Shown: positions 45,443 to 56,846, counted from the stretch's first letter. The stretch: 64,000 nucleotides of DNA from Camillea tinctor (GCA_022578605.1 MU394114.1:1165-65164), one strand, 5' to 3'. Notes: generated by a model not told the origin, from the sequence alone. A program made the numbers and translations.

Positions 45443-46952
45443 ATGAAGTACGCTCTGAACACAGCAGCCCTCGCGGCTTTCTCTAGCCTCGCACTGGCGA
45501 AGGAGATTGCGCCAAATGAGGAGCTATCAAAATCACTGTTCGCCAGCGGTGTCAGGCACAACCAGATCATGTCTCACAAGACGGTAATATCTCACCCTAC
45601 TAAGAAAAGCCATAAATGAAAGATATATATTGACAAAGCTCTAAAAATAGGAATTCTGGGCCGGCCGACGAGAACAGGGTCTATTCAACTCAGCTCAGTA
45701 CAAGAGCATGGCCGCCGATGTCGACTACGTTCCTTGCGTTAACGGCCTCGCGGAGCTCGTAGTCGGCGACCCCCTATACACGTTCAACTGCTCCGGGCTA
45801 GACCTGTACGACTTCAAGTCGCACGCCGACCTCGGCAGCAACGACGGCGAGGGTGCTGGCTCGTGGGGCTGGACCAGCGAAGACGGCCGCGAGTTCGTGG
45901 CCATCGCGCAGTCGGACGGCGCGGCCTTCCTCGAGGTCAGCAAGGCCGGCAAGCTGGTGTACCTGGGGCGGCTGCCGCAGTACCCGGACGCCCAGCCGTC
46001 TCTCTGGCGCGAGATCAAGGGCTACAAGAACTACATCGTCATCGGCAGCGAGGCGTACTACCACGGGATCCAGATCTTCGACATGAGCAAGCTGCTCGAC
46101 GTCGACCCAGCCAGCCCGGTCGTGTTCAACAACGGCGACGACATCTTCCACTTCAACGGCCTGCCCGCGGGCCGCTCGCACACGGTGCAGACCAACGAGG
46201 AGCTCGGGTACGCGGTGGCGTCGGGCTCGCAGCCGCGCACCGACGCGTGCGCCTCGGGGCTGATCTTCATCGACCTCTCGGACCTCAACAACCTGACGTC
46301 GCCGGGGTGCGCGTCGGCCGACGGGTACGTGCACGACGCGCAGTGCCTGGTGTACCGGGGGCCCGACGAGAAGTACGTGGGCACGGACATCTGCTACGGG
46401 TACAACGAGGACACGCTGACGATCTACAACGTGACGGACAAGGCGGCCGCGACCATCATCTCGCGGACGTCGTACGAAGGCGCCAGCTACACGCACCAGG
46501 GCTGGGTGCTCGACGAGCAGTGGCAGCAGTACCTCGTGCTCGACGACGAGTACGACGAGTACGACGGGGCTGGCGCGGGGGCCGCGGGCTACCCCATCAC
46601 GTACATCTGGGACATCAGCTCGCTCGAGGCGCCCAAGCAGACGGGGTACTACTCCGCTAAGGTCAAGGGCATCGACCACAACCAGTTCATCAACGGCGAC
46701 TTTGCGTACCAGAGCAACTACGGCGGTGGGCTGCACGTCCTGGACATCTCGTCGATTCCCTCGGACCCCACCGGTGCGGGCGTCACTGAGGTCGCCCACT
46801 TCGACATCTACCCTGAGGATGACGCCGAGGAGGGTGGTGGTATCATTGAGTTTGTGGGTACTTGGTCTCACTACCCGTACTTCGCTAGCGGATACATCAT
46901 CATCAACACGATTGAGCGCGGTGCCTACGTTGTCAAGGCTTCATCGTCGTAG
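45443..46952 (+). CDS. Secreted LVIVD-repeat (beta-propeller-like) protein
   Basis: Exon 1 (45443-45583) encodes a signal peptide and KSLFASGVRHNQIMSHKT. After a 67-nt intron, exon 2 (45651-46952) continues in frame, giving 480 residues. Repeats of the LVIVD type can be seen: GAAFLEVSKAGKLVYLGRL, HGIQIFDMSKL, GLIFIDLSDLNNL, YITYIWDISSLEAPKQTGYY and GGLHVLDISSIP. This family (choice-of-anchor B group) is thought to fold as a secreted beta-propeller of unknown activity. A conserved acidic patch, LDDEYDEYDG, may bind metal. The gene is very GC-rich at third positions. It converges on the FAD oxidoreductase, with only 253 bp between stop codons. Confidence 0.91.
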
Positions 46953-47205
46953 AGCGTTTCCGTCTATCGTATTTTTTCTTTTCAATATGATGATGAGCCA
47001 GCCAGATAGATAGTTATGAGAAAGGGGTATTTCCTATACAGCTCTCTCTCCCCCTCTCTCACTTACCATGCTATCGATGGTATTTTTATTATTACAATAA
47101 TGAAATCAAAGTTTATGATTATAATACAAACCTTAGAAGCTTAGAATCATGCAAGTCTCATGTGCGCATGCTCCATTTTAGAACTTACCCCTAGCCTATA
47201 TAGAT

Positions 47206-48759
47206 TCATGAATGCGTAGCAGTAGAATCCTCCTCGTTCCTCAACCCACCCTCCTTTTTCCTCTTCTCCTTCCCTAGCAAGTAGTCTCCTCCCCGCCACG
47301 CCTTATACACCCCATACAAGCCCTGAAACGGCCTAACCTCGCGCAGCGCCCCCGGCATCCGCGAGCCCTCCCTCGCCCTCGCCTTCGCCCCCTCATCGAC
47401 CTTCACCTTATCGTACACGCTCGGCAGATGATCCGCGTGGTACCTCGCGCGCACGGCCTCATACGCAGCGCGGCTGTAGCTCAGCCAGAACTCGTCCTCG
47501 GTGTAGTACGCCTGGGCGTAGAGCGTCTTCTTTCCGGCCATCTCGCGTAGCTTCGCCTCGATCGCGCGGTTGAGCCGCACGTGGTCGCCGCGCACCGGGC
47601 CCCACACCCCGAAGTTGAGCATGAACTCCGGCGTCGCCGCCGCGTCCGCGAAGTCTGCGTGCAGCCCGTGCGCGCCGGCGGCCGGCCGCCGCAGCCGCAG
47701 CGGGCACAGCCACAGCGGGTAGATCCCCAGCTGCTCGTGCAGCCACGCGTGGAACGCGTCCGCGCGCGCGTACGGCACGCCCACGTCCTGGACGATGTAC
47801 GTGTCGGCCAGGCCGGAGGCGTGCAGCGCGTGGTACATGACGCGCGCGTGCATGAAGCGGTCGAGCAGCGCGCGCGTGGCGCCCGTGAACGGCGTGAGGA
47901 AGTACCGGTACGCGTAGCGCGCGACCCAGAAGCCGCCGCGGTCCCAGCGGAAGAGGTAGTCCTGGACGGGCACGTAGTCGGTGACGGGTTGCGCCGACGG
48001 CGCGGCGCGCTTCTGCACGTCGAGGTAGAACCACGGGTCCCGCCGGCGCAGGTACGAGCGCGGCTTCTGGCCCGCGGGGAGCGTGTCCGTGAGACGCCCC
48101 GCGCACACGACGAAGCGCGAGGCCGAGAAGGCGATGCCGTCGACGTAGTCGACGGAAGGGTCGGCGACTTGCGCCTGCAGGGTGGCGAGGGCGGCGGTGA
48201 AGCTCGAGGCGGGGTGGTGCGTGAGCTCGACGTAGGCGCGCGCGTCGCGCAGCTGGATCTCCAGCAGGGTGACGATGCCGAGGGTGCCGAAGGCGGAGGC
48301 GGCGCCCCAGAAGAGGTCGGGGTTCGCGGCGGACTGGGAGGCCCGCGCGATGTCCCCGTTCGGCAGCACGATCTCGATGGACTGCACGGTCGAGTCGAAG
48401 GGCCCGTGGCGGCAGGAGCTGCTCTCCCCGGCGGAACCGCTGAACCCGCCGCCGGCGGTTATGCCGGGGAACTCCATGACGACGAGGGGCAGGAGGCCCT
48501 GGGCTAGGGTGGCGGTGACGAGCTGGTCCATGGCCACATTGGGCTCGACGAGGGCGGTCTTTTTGCCCTTGTCGACGCTGAGGATGTGGTTCAGACTGCT
48601 GGTGTCGATGACCTTGTCGCGGTCCTTGTGCACTGCCCGGGTGCTATTGGTGGAGCCGTGGTAGACGCGGAAGGGCTCTTTGCGGGCGTAGAACTCCTTC
48701 AGTCGCCCTGCAATGGCGGAGACTGCTGCATTGTGTTCTTCCATTTCTAGATGAACCAT
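47206..48759 (-). CDS. FAD-dependent oxidoreductase, DHCR24/DIM-like
   Basis: A single exon of 517 codons. The ATG at 48759 is used because the codon before it is only TTG; an ATG at 48744 is an alternative. The N-terminal half is a VAO/PCMH-type FAD domain: FRVYHGSTNSTR, IDTSSLNHILSVD, LVVMEFPGITAGGGFSGSAG and SIEIVLPNGDIARAS. The C-terminal half carries FRWDRGGFWVARYAYRYFLTP-type motifs and YIVQDVGVP of the delta(24)-sterol reductase (DHCR24/DWARF1) group. In animals and plants these reduce the sterol side chain. In fungi several paralogues of unknown substrate exist. GC-rich codon use matches the LVIVD neighbour. It lies 0.8 kb downstream of a UstYa-family gene on the same strand. Confidence 0.9.
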   Translation of the reverse strand: MVHLEMEEHNAAVSAIAGRLKEFYARKEPFRVYHGSTNSTRAVHKDRDKVIDTSSLNHILSVDKGKKTALVEPNVAMDQLVTATLAQGLLPLVVMEFPGITAGGGFSGSAGESSSCRHGPFDSTVQSIEIVLPNGDIARASQSAANPDLFWGAASAFGTLGIVTLLEIQLRDARAYVELTHHPASSFTAALATLQAQVADPSVDYVDGIAFSASRFVVCAGRLTDTLPAGQKPRSYLRRRDPWFYLDVQKRAAPSAQPVTDYVPVQDYLFRWDRGGFWVARYAYRYFLTPFTGATRALLDRFMHARVMYHALHASGLADTYIVQDVGVPYARADAFHAWLHEQLGIYPLWLCPLRLRRPAAGAHGLHADFADAAATPEFMLNFGVWGPVRGDHVRLNRAIEAKLREMAGKKTLYAQAYYTEDEFWLSYSRAAYEAVRARYHADHLPSVYDKVKVDEGAKARAREGSRMPGALREVRPFQGLYGVYKAWRGGDYLLGKEKRKKEGGLRNEEDSTATHS

Positions 48760-49535
48760 CAATGCCTTTATGCGCCTTTTCCCCGTTCGTCACAGTGAAG
48801 TGGGAGGAAGCAGGATTCGAACGATTTACCTAATAAGTGAGACGTGAAGGAGTAAGTGATAAACAAGCTGAGAGCAGCTGGTGACAGACTAATACCGGCC
48901 CGTCAGCACCTGCACAAGAACAATATCCTAGGCTGGGTTGGGGTGTATATAGTATGAGTACATACTATCTAGGTTAACTAACCAGATACTTTACATAACC
49001 TAGCTATGTGTGTGTTATTTATTCTCCAAAGATTCATGGAAATAAATAATAGTATTTTTTTTTCTTTTCGTTTCATTCAAGTCAATAACCTTTTCACTAT
49101 TTTGTGATTTCTTGTCTTTCTTGTGTGTAAGCAGACTCGGATGAGTAAGTTGATGATACATAGTTAAATTGACTTATACTCCATACAAATCGCCAAGATG
49201 TTAGCTTCATTGTTCAAAGAAATGGGATAACTATGTATTGTATGTTCTCAGCTTCAATCATCCAACCACTGAATATATATAATAATAGTTAATTTATTGC
49301 TCAATATGCATAATATCAAAGGTATATAGATCGTCCTGTGCCCCATGGTCTTTTATATGGTATCCCGCCATGCGACCTTTTGTCCCCTTCAACTCCTCAA
49401 AACTCCATTGGGCACCTTGGCCATAAAAAAAATGCATAGATAGATATCATCATCCTCGTCGTCGTAGTCATCCTGTCCATCACCGGCTTTTTCTTCTTTT
49501 TTATACAGTTATGATTATTGTCCATGATCCTCGTT
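48760..49535. other. Intergenic region between the UstYa and FAD genes
   Basis: 776 bp of AT-rich sequence with the FAD gene promoter and the 3' flank of the UstYa gene, both on the minus strand. A TTCGAATC-like word near 48812 is not part of a tRNA. Nothing else is recognised. Confidence 0.5.
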
Positions 49536-50628
49536 TCAGATCCACACTTTTCCGTTGACGGCGTTCTCCTCCATGTACTCGTACACCATCTCGTAGTTCT
49601 TACACACATGCTTGGCGTCCCAGCCGTCGCTGCCGTCGAAGCCGGAAGGAAAGGTCGTCTGCTGGCCCTCGAGCGCCGTGTCCCCGCAGCACATGATGCT
49701 CTGCCGCAGGTAGTCGAAGCAGTGGCTCAGGTTCCACCCATTGCTGCGCGGCACCTTGGCCGGCGTCTGCGTGAGCGCCGCGTAGGCCTCTGCTATCGAG
49801 TGCTGTACACACAGTCAGCGGATAAGTAACAGAGTCATGGGTGGTTTAGATAGAAAAGGAGGGGAGTAAAATAGAATAAATAAAACGTACGAGGCAGTGA
49901 AGCTGGTGCGTCATGGATGATGTGACGACGAACTTGTCCTTCTTCTTAAAGGACTCGAGTTGCTTCGGCAGGTTGTCGTAGTTCTCTGGCTCTTTCACCT
50001 CAAGGTATCCGAGGCCCTCTGCATAATTAAGAATACCCTGGTTAGATGCACGGTACACACACATAGAAGCATTTAATTAGAGAGAATATACTTACTCGGA
50101 ACTAAGCTCAACCATTTCTCTCTCGTTTCTACCGAGTAGAACTCGGACGTGTTCTCCGGCATGTACACCGGGTCCGGCGTGAACGACTTGACTTGTTGCG
50201 GGACTGCGCGGGAGGAGTACAAGGTCAGCTTACACATCTCTCCTTTCATTTCTCTCATTTTATATCACCATCATCTGTAAAAGTCCTTGATAGCTAGTAG
50301 TGAAAAACAAAAGAGAGAAAAAAAACTCACAATGAGGCGCAAACCCCGTAATATCACCAGCACCCTCGAAAAAGTGATTCTGCCCGCGGCTCGCCCAGCT
50401 CTTCTCCATGAGCAGGGCCACGATCACTAGTAGTAGGAAGGTGTCGATGAGCCACCGGTGCTCCTTGACGGCGGCGAGGATGTGCCCCCGTTTCGACCAC
50501 CGCGACGAGTCCTGCATGTAGTCCTTCTCGTTCAGGTCGATGGTCTCCTCCACGTCGGTGCTGGAGTCGTCGTGGTCCTCGGCGCGGATGCTGTGGTAGG
50601 GACTCGTTCTTCGGTCTTCTCCTCTCAT
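49536..50628 (-). CDS. UstYa-family (DUF3328) oxidase-like protein
   Basis: Four exons, 50628-50331, 50203-50096, 50018-49891 and 49802-49536, give 266 residues. The third exon starts after GCAG at 50019, which restores LVPKGLGYLEV; the earlier AG at 50038 leads to a stop. A short cytosolic part precedes one transmembrane helix (about 57-76, LIDTFLLLVIVALLM), followed by a lumenal domain with the two conserved motifs: HQLHC (173-177) and SHCFDYLRQSIMC (204-216). UstYa-type proteins catalyse oxidative cyclisation, chlorination or related steps in fungal ribosomal peptides such as ustiloxin and in other metabolites. A flavin oxidoreductase lies downstream, but no repeat-type precursor peptide is visible in the window. 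Confidence 0.9.
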
Positions 50629-51517
50629 TGTGGCGGTTTATTTTTATGGGTATAACTTCTTCCTCTTCCTCTTCCTCTTTCTTTTTCCCTTCCTTGTCTT
50701 TTCTTCTTCTTGTTTAGATGGGTTGTTTGGTTTTATTTGCTGGGTGGTGTAGGTGTACGTGGGTAAGGTAAAACTGGGAGCTTAAGCTTACTTATTTACA
50801 ACCTCGGAATAGAGAGAAAGGGGGGTTCCTGTTTTGTGTGTATGTGTGTATGCGTGGACATTAAAAACGATTTGAGTATTGAAATACGGACTCCTCGGTC
50901 GTCCGATATCGTGTCATTATTGGCGGTTCACTGGCTGGCCTTAGAACACGATCCGACGTAGGGGGCTTCTCGTCGGTTTCGCATTGGCGTTAGAAGTTGC
51001 TCGCCTCGGACGTTTCTGCGACATGAAACGTCGCGCCCTCGACAACTTGGACCGGTTGGACCCCAGCTTCGAAATGATCTTCGCCCTCTTGTCGATCACG
51101 GCACAGCCTTTCTTTTTTCATTCGTTCATTCAGGAGATAATTATTAGGTTAAAGAATCTCACTTCGGAGAATTTTTGAGCAATCGAAAGGGCTCAGCATA
51201 CTTCAATCTATGTGGTTCAGATCCAATGTATCGCATATAAGTGGACAAGAGCTCATTCATATGGGGACTTGGCCCAAGATTGTTGTCGCTTACACCTTTT
51301 TTAAAACCAATGCACACTAGCTAACGTTTTCGACCTATCAACCAGGATCTACACCCTCATGATGAAAATAAATCAACGTTTCTAAAGATTGATCGACACA
51401 ATGAGGTTTAAGTGTTATCGAGATGCTCTGTGACATGTTATGCTCATTGCAATGAAATAAAAGACCCCCCCTTCCCTTCCCTTCCCTTCCCTTCTTTCAA
51501 TAGCCGTTTTGACTCAT
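50629..51517. other. Upstream region of the UstYa gene and 3' flank of its neighbour
   Basis: 889 bp. A CTTCCTCTTCCTCTT tract lies just upstream of the UstYa start. A (CCCTT)n microsatellite of about five units at 51471-51494 sits beside the stop of the next gene. No gene is seen; a 64-codon ATG frame at 50984 lacks support. Confidence 0.5.
51471..51494. repeat. CCCTT pentanucleotide microsatellite
   Basis: About five consecutive CCCTT units follow a short C run. Confidence 0.85.
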
Positions 51518-52558
51518 TCACCACTGGCTCTCACCCCAGAACCGATCTAGAGCTTCTTGCCTCACCTCCCACGCCCAGTGGTGGCAAGTCTGATGAATGG
51601 CGGGGCTCAAATCGGACCTCTCTCTCCCCTCCGCATAGTCTTCATCCGCAAGGTTCCGTATGCCCGCCTGCACATACCTCTTCAGCAGCGCCCTCCGCCA
51701 GCGACCGTGGTCACCGACGCACTTCCTCCAGCGCTCGATCTGGCGCGCGTCGTCGGCGCACCGCCGGCCCAGCCAGAAGCGGCAGTACCACTGGAACCAG
51801 CCGCGCACGTCGTGCTCGTGGGCGATCCAGCCGTTGGCCTCCCACTCCTCGATGCTCTGGCCGCAGGCGACGCCGAACTTGTTCGCCGCGGCGGCGTACG
51901 TCGGGGAGGTGAGGTAGCGCTCCACGGACAGGCCGGCGAGCCACGACGCCGGCAGCTCGCGCCAGTCGTCCGATACGGTGGTGCGCAGCCGCTGCGAGTA
52001 CAGCGGCCGCCAGTAGGAGCCCCCGAAGCTGCCCTCGCGCATGATGGCCTCGGGCGACTTGTTCGGCGTGAAGGTGGGGTGCGATACGAAGTGGTAATTT
52101 CCTTCGTCGTCGCGGGTGGGGGGCGGGGCCGAGGGCGTCCACGAGATCCAGCGCTCCATTAGGGTCGTGACGTTGAGCCTGCTAATTGGTGGTCCCGGGC
52201 TGGGGATCGGGGGGGTCGTCCCTTTGCTGAGCGTCGTTTCTTCCGTGATCGTCGTTTTGCGCGGTGTGGGCTTGGGTTTCTTGCGAGGACTTCCGGCCCC
52301 TAATGCGAGTTCATCTTCTCCCTCGTCAACGTACCGGGGAGAAGTCGACTGAGGATAAGCTTTAGCAATGCGAGCCGATGCTCGCGTGGGCTGGCTGCTA
52401 TAGGTTTTACGACGTTTGGTCGGGGTGGTCTTTTGCTCTACTGGGGACTTCGTGCCCGCCTCAGAGACCTGGGATAGGCCATTCTGAAGCCCCAGTTCTC
52501 TCACCAGGATCTGGTTGCGCCTGATATTTTCGAGCCTGCGCGCTTCATAGCTACTCAT
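51518..52558 (-). CDS. Conserved fungal protein of unknown function (GGSYWRP type)
   Basis: A single exon of 346 codons with ATG at 52558. The N-terminus SYEARRLENIRRNQILVREL resembles the coiled start seen in WDR76/CMR1-like chromatin proteins. A basic Ser/Thr/Pro-rich linker (about 40-130) with KRRK and PRKKPKPTPRK stretches suggests nuclear location. The C-terminal 180 residues carry the conserved blocks FGGSYWRPLYS (178-188), DDWRELPASWL, NKFGVACGQSIEEWEANGW, GWFQWYCRFWLGRRCADDAR and RWRKCVGDHGRWRRALLKRY. These Trp/Arg-rich blocks recur in hypothetical proteins of many fungi. No function is established to my knowledge. Confidence 0.88.
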   Translation of the reverse strand: MSSYEARRLENIRRNQILVRELGLQNGLSQVSEAGTKSPVEQKTTPTKRRKTYSSQPTRASARIAKAYPQSTSPRYVDEGEDELALGAGSPRKKPKPTPRKTTITEETTLSKGTTPPIPSPGPPISRLNVTTLMERWISWTPSAPPPTRDDEGNYHFVSHPTFTPNKSPEAIMREGSFGGSYWRPLYSQRLRTTVSDDWRELPASWLAGLSVERYLTSPTYAAAANKFGVACGQSIEEWEANGWIAHEHDVRGWFQWYCRFWLGRRCADDARQIERWRKCVGDHGRWRRALLKRYVQAGIRNLADEDYAEGRERSDLSPAIHQTCHHWAWEVRQEALDRFWGESQW

Positions 52559-54068
52559 ATTGTGGCCTCTCTAGGTGGAGTTAGTGCTGTAACCTACTTG
52601 ACCTCAAGACCCTAAGCAACTTAAGGTTGTTGCTGAAGGTATAGACATAAGTTGAAGCTTAAACCTGGTGTAAACATTTTGGCGGGACAAATACAGACAA
52701 AGGCACCTGGGCAGCTTTCATCTGCACTAGAGCGAGTGCCGAATACGTCATAAAGTCTCTGGAATGCGGAATGAATTAGGTAGGTACTACCTAAATGCAT
52801 ATACCTAAAGTACAAGTATAAGCCTTGAAAGATACCTAAGTATCTAGTTTAGATGGCTAGGTCTGTTTAGTGCCGTGCTAAAGCTAATATGTGAAGCCTA
52901 AGTTTTATTTATTCTCCTTTCATTTTTAAGTACTTAACCTAGGTACTCACCTACCTCTTATCCTTATAGTACTTTGCATTGTCAGGAAACAAATAATAGT
53001 ATTACACAAACGGCTTTTATGTTAATATAACATCTATAACATCTATAACTATCTGATCTTGCCTTCTTTTTTTTCTACACTAGCAGACTACCTAGTTGGT
53101 GAAGAGGAAGAAATATCTAACCTAATATCTATGCATTCTCACAAGTTAGTTATAAGTGCACTACATAATGTACTTTATGGGGTGGCTACACAACATCATG
53201 TACCTGGGTACACTACTTTTCACTCCTGTTGGCAATTGGCAATCCTAGGGTTGATAAGTTTCCCCCTAATCATAACCGTGAGATTGAAACCCGTAATTGG
53301 TCCCTCCCCAGCAAGCTGGAAACTCACGCTAAGCAGCTTATAGGTCAATCTAGGTCAGTTCCGATCAGTTTGGCCAATGCCAAGTGGTTAAACTGCGGAC
53401 CGTACGGAGACCGCCTTGTGCACTCTCTTGTGCAGGGATTCCCCCTAACACACCCCTGCCCCTCTCTCCCCATACCGTTCCAAAAAGCTGGTTGAACTAA
53501 AAGCTAAAGCCAAGAATCCTCCCGAACTTCCCCTCCTAAATCTTCTTTCTATTTTCTGGATTGATCTTCATTTTGCATCGTCAATTGAAGATATTCCCAC
53601 ACGCCGACCTCTACAACAACAAGAATTGCTATTTCCCTTCTCCTCTCTTTATAGATTTTTTCTTTCTGTTTTTTTTTTTCTGTCATCGCATCGTACTATA
53701 CCTCCTAACCTGAATACTTCCAATACCACTCAATCCTCATACCTCTTACTTAATTCCCTTTTCGCATTTTCTTTCTCCCCCCTTTTACACTGCTCCCGTA
53801 CTCCTCAGATAAGCCAAGTTGTGATGCGTTCACGATTCTAGATCTAGAGGGAGTGCTACGTATACCAGCGCAATCAAAAGTCAATCCTCCAGTGCATTGC
53901 AATTGCGACGATATGCGCAGCCTCTAAACCAAACTACAATCACGAAAAACAAGATAGTATATACGATCACGTCACGGCGCCAATTCGCATGCTAGATAGG
54001 ACTGACCACCTAGGTTAACCAACACTTCACACCCCCCGCCGATCCAGTATCGGTAATTAAAAGCTACC
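52559..54068. other. Divergent intergenic region before the CorA gene
   Basis: 1.5 kb with many TACCTA/TAGGTA words (52780-52950), a T-rich stretch at 53626-53700 and CT-rich leader-like DNA up to the CorA start. Frames of 64-94 codons show no support. The last ~500 bp probably include the CorA leader. Confidence 0.5.
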
Positions 54069-56191
54069 ATGGCGCCCGGATCTTTCGACAGCAAATCTCG
54101 TGACAGCACGTCCACCGAGACATTTCCTGATGTGCCCAACGTTCACCTGCCCAGTCCAGGTGCTTCACCTGCAACCAACTCAACTCCTCCCGTCGCTTCT
54201 GAGCCGAATCTGCCCACGAATAGAAGTCAAGTGCACTATGCCATGAACGTCGACACGGATGTTGGCCATCAATCCGCTCCCCATATCTCGCCTGCTTCGC
54301 CAAATCTGTTGCGACGGCGCACTACCCGCTCCAACACGTTTAGGACCCTGGAGGAGTTTGAGGATTATGAGAGACTCCCGGGCTGGAAACCAGGTGCTGA
54401 GCCCGGTATCGATCCCTCCAAGCCCGATGGCGGTCAAGACACGGTCCCCGATCTCCATGCCGAGTGCCAGATCACCGTAGTAGACTTCTCCCAGGACGAT
54501 TTACAGGTGCATGAGTTCGACAACACCCAGCTTATCGACTTCATCAAGAAGCCCCAGCCCTCTTGGGTCAAATGTCGCTGGATCAACGTTAATGGTCTCT
54601 CCTGGGACGTTATCCAAGCTCTGGGCAACTATAAGGACCTCCACAGATTGGCTATCGAAGACATCATGAACAACCGGAACCGTACCAAAGCTGACTGGTA
54701 AGACAACCCCTACACATGAGCTCATGGAGTGCTGTGACTAAATTATCCTCAATAACCCAGGTATGCCAACCATGCTTTCATCATCCTCACCTGTCAGAAA
54801 CTAGTGCGTCTAGTTGAGGATGACAGCAGCAGTAGCAGCAGCAGTAGCGAGGATGAAGATGATGAAGATGATCGTCGTAGTATCAAGAGTCGTGCTTTGT
54901 CAAAGAACCCGATTGCCAAGATGAAAAGATGGGTTTCTGGCAAAAAGAGGCCCCGGAAACCCAGTTCGGCCATGTTGGAAAAGGGGATGAAGACTACCCT
55001 GACTCCCAGCCATAGCTTCGCCCATGAACCTACCAGGCATTCAGAAGTATTCAACCCTAACACCTTATGTACTTTGCAGAGGTATCACGCAGCCCCCAAT
55101 GCTGCTAGAACGGACTACATGGAGAAGAACTCGGCCCTGGGCTCTAGAGGGTTAGCTGTCGTGGCGGAGCAAGTGGCCATGTTTATTACTTCGGACAACA
55201 CGGTAATCGCCTTCTTCGAGCAGTCTGCCGATGATGTAGAGAAGCCTATCCTCGCTCGTCTAGGGAGCCCCACCACCATTCTGCGTCAGTCCTGCGATGC
55301 CTCCATGGTGGCTCAAGCTATTATTGATGCTATAATCGACATGGCTATCCCTGTGACTGCATGTTATTCTGATGTCGTCGGTGATCTAGAGCTGGATGTC
55401 TTGACGCACCCTAGTATCCGACATACTAAAAATCTGTATATCATCATTTCCGAAATCAACAAGATGTACAGCTTCGTCAATCCGATACAGGCCCTCATCA
55501 ACACCTTGCGTGACCACAAGACCAAACTTACTAAGCAGGAAGATGTGACAAGAGCGCTCCAGAACCCCCTGGGTGGTGTCATTATTTCGCCATTGACCTA
55601 TACATACCTTGGTGATGTCGTAAGTCTACTTTCTTTTCTCTTTTTCGTTCTTCCCGTCCGGGTTCAAGTCTATTGCCTAATTTATGCTAACTGCAATGCT
55701 ACAGTATGATCACTGCGTGCTTATCACCGAAAACCTGAACCAGATCAAGGAGTCAGCAAACCACATGATAGATCTCATCTTCAACACGATTGCTACCTAT
55801 CAAAATGAGAGCATGAAGCAGTTGACTATCGTCACCATCATCTTTCTACCCATGACCTTCCTGACAGGTTACTTCGGCCAGAACTTCACAACCTTCCCCC
55901 CTATTGAGGGAGACGTGATGTATTTGTATGCCATTGCCACCCACCATATTCCAGCCCCTTTGAAGCACGATCAATACTGATAATTATATCTATAGCTGGA
56001 AAATTGCGATCCCAGTGGCTGTTATCACCATAGTGGCACTTATGCGTGAGATGATTCGGGACTGGTTTGTCAGGACTTACCAGCGGAAACACATTCTCGG
56101 CATCAGAAAGAAGAGGCAGTACGCTAAGGTCAAGCGCAACCGTCGCGGTAGCAGCAACAGAGGCAAAAAACGACCGTCGAAGGCTCTATAA
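54069..56191 (+). CDS. CorA-family divalent metal transporter (GQN variant)
   Basis: Four exons, 54069-54697, 54761-55619, 55705-55925 and 55996-56191, with introns of 63, 85 and 70 nt give 634 residues. The long Ser/Pro-rich N-terminus leads into the CorA cytosolic domain ([43 protein letters not shown]). A Ser run followed by an acidic tract interrupts it near residue 230. Two C-terminal helices end the protein: [20 protein letters not shown] with the pore motif GQN (554-556) where bacterial CorA has GMN, and [17 protein letters not shown] Lys/Arg-rich tail follows. Yeast relatives Alr1 and Mnr2 move magnesium across the plasma or vacuolar membrane. The GQN form leaves the ion less certain. 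Confidence 0.93.
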
Positions 56192-56832
56192 GACATATCC
56201 TCTCCCTACCATTTGGCCAGAGATTCTTCCATTATCACACCTTACACCACTTTTGGTCTACGGTCTATTCGAGTCAGCATTCTTTGAAAGAGAAGCCCTT
56301 TTTCAGATTTTCATTTGCTTTTTTGTCTTGTTTTTCTTTTTCGCATTGTCCATTTTACAACTCCCTTTTCCTGTTTGGGAAATCCTTCGCTACGCGAAGA
56401 CAAAAGAAAGATCAGCACATAGATGGCATCATGATACCCCTCATAGCATGGCACTAGTAATTTGCATCAGACGGGAAAGGAAGAAGTGAAGAGGGGGGGT
56501 AGAGAGAGAAATACACAGAGAAAGAGGCGTTAGGAGGGGATGTGTTTTGATTATACAGATATCTATGGTAGAAGTACCGTGTACATGTTCGAGACAGAAA
56601 TTACGTTACCTAGTAGACTTTGTACGTTTGTATATACCCGGCAGAGGCAGAGGGGGTGGAGGGGGGAGAAAACGAGGAATATACGTATAAGTACCTATAC
56701 ACTCCTGGTACTACTAATAATAATGGATTAGGATGAGGAGTTATAAAACAATGTTTATAGCTAGATGGTACCTAGCGTTGCATACGTGGACTTTGATCTG
56801 AGACGAAATAGCTCGCTAGGGGAGAGAGAAAA

Positions 56833-56846
56833 GGGGGGGGGGGGGG
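56833..56846. repeat. Poly-G run (G14)
   Basis: Fourteen consecutive G in the 3' flank of the CorA gene, within a purine-rich stretch. Confidence 0.85.

Noticed and set aside
45798..46871. 357-codon minus-strand frame opposite the LVIVD gene
   Set aside because: Antisense shadow caused by high GC3; Arg/Val-rich, no motif.
47581..48507. 308-codon plus-strand frame opposite the FAD oxidoreductase
   Set aside because: Antisense shadow of a GC-rich exon; low complexity.
48790..48840. TTCGAATC-like B-box, possible tRNA on the minus strand
   Set aside because: No matching T-stem, anticodon arm or acceptor stem can be folded around it.
50019..50038. Acceptor at 50038 for the third UstYa exon
   Set aside because: It introduces a stop after two codons; the acceptor at 50019 restores LVPKGLGYLEV.
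51557..52162. 201-codon plus-strand frame opposite the GGSYWRP protein
   Set aside because: Antisense shadow; Ala/Arg/Pro-rich and without motifs.
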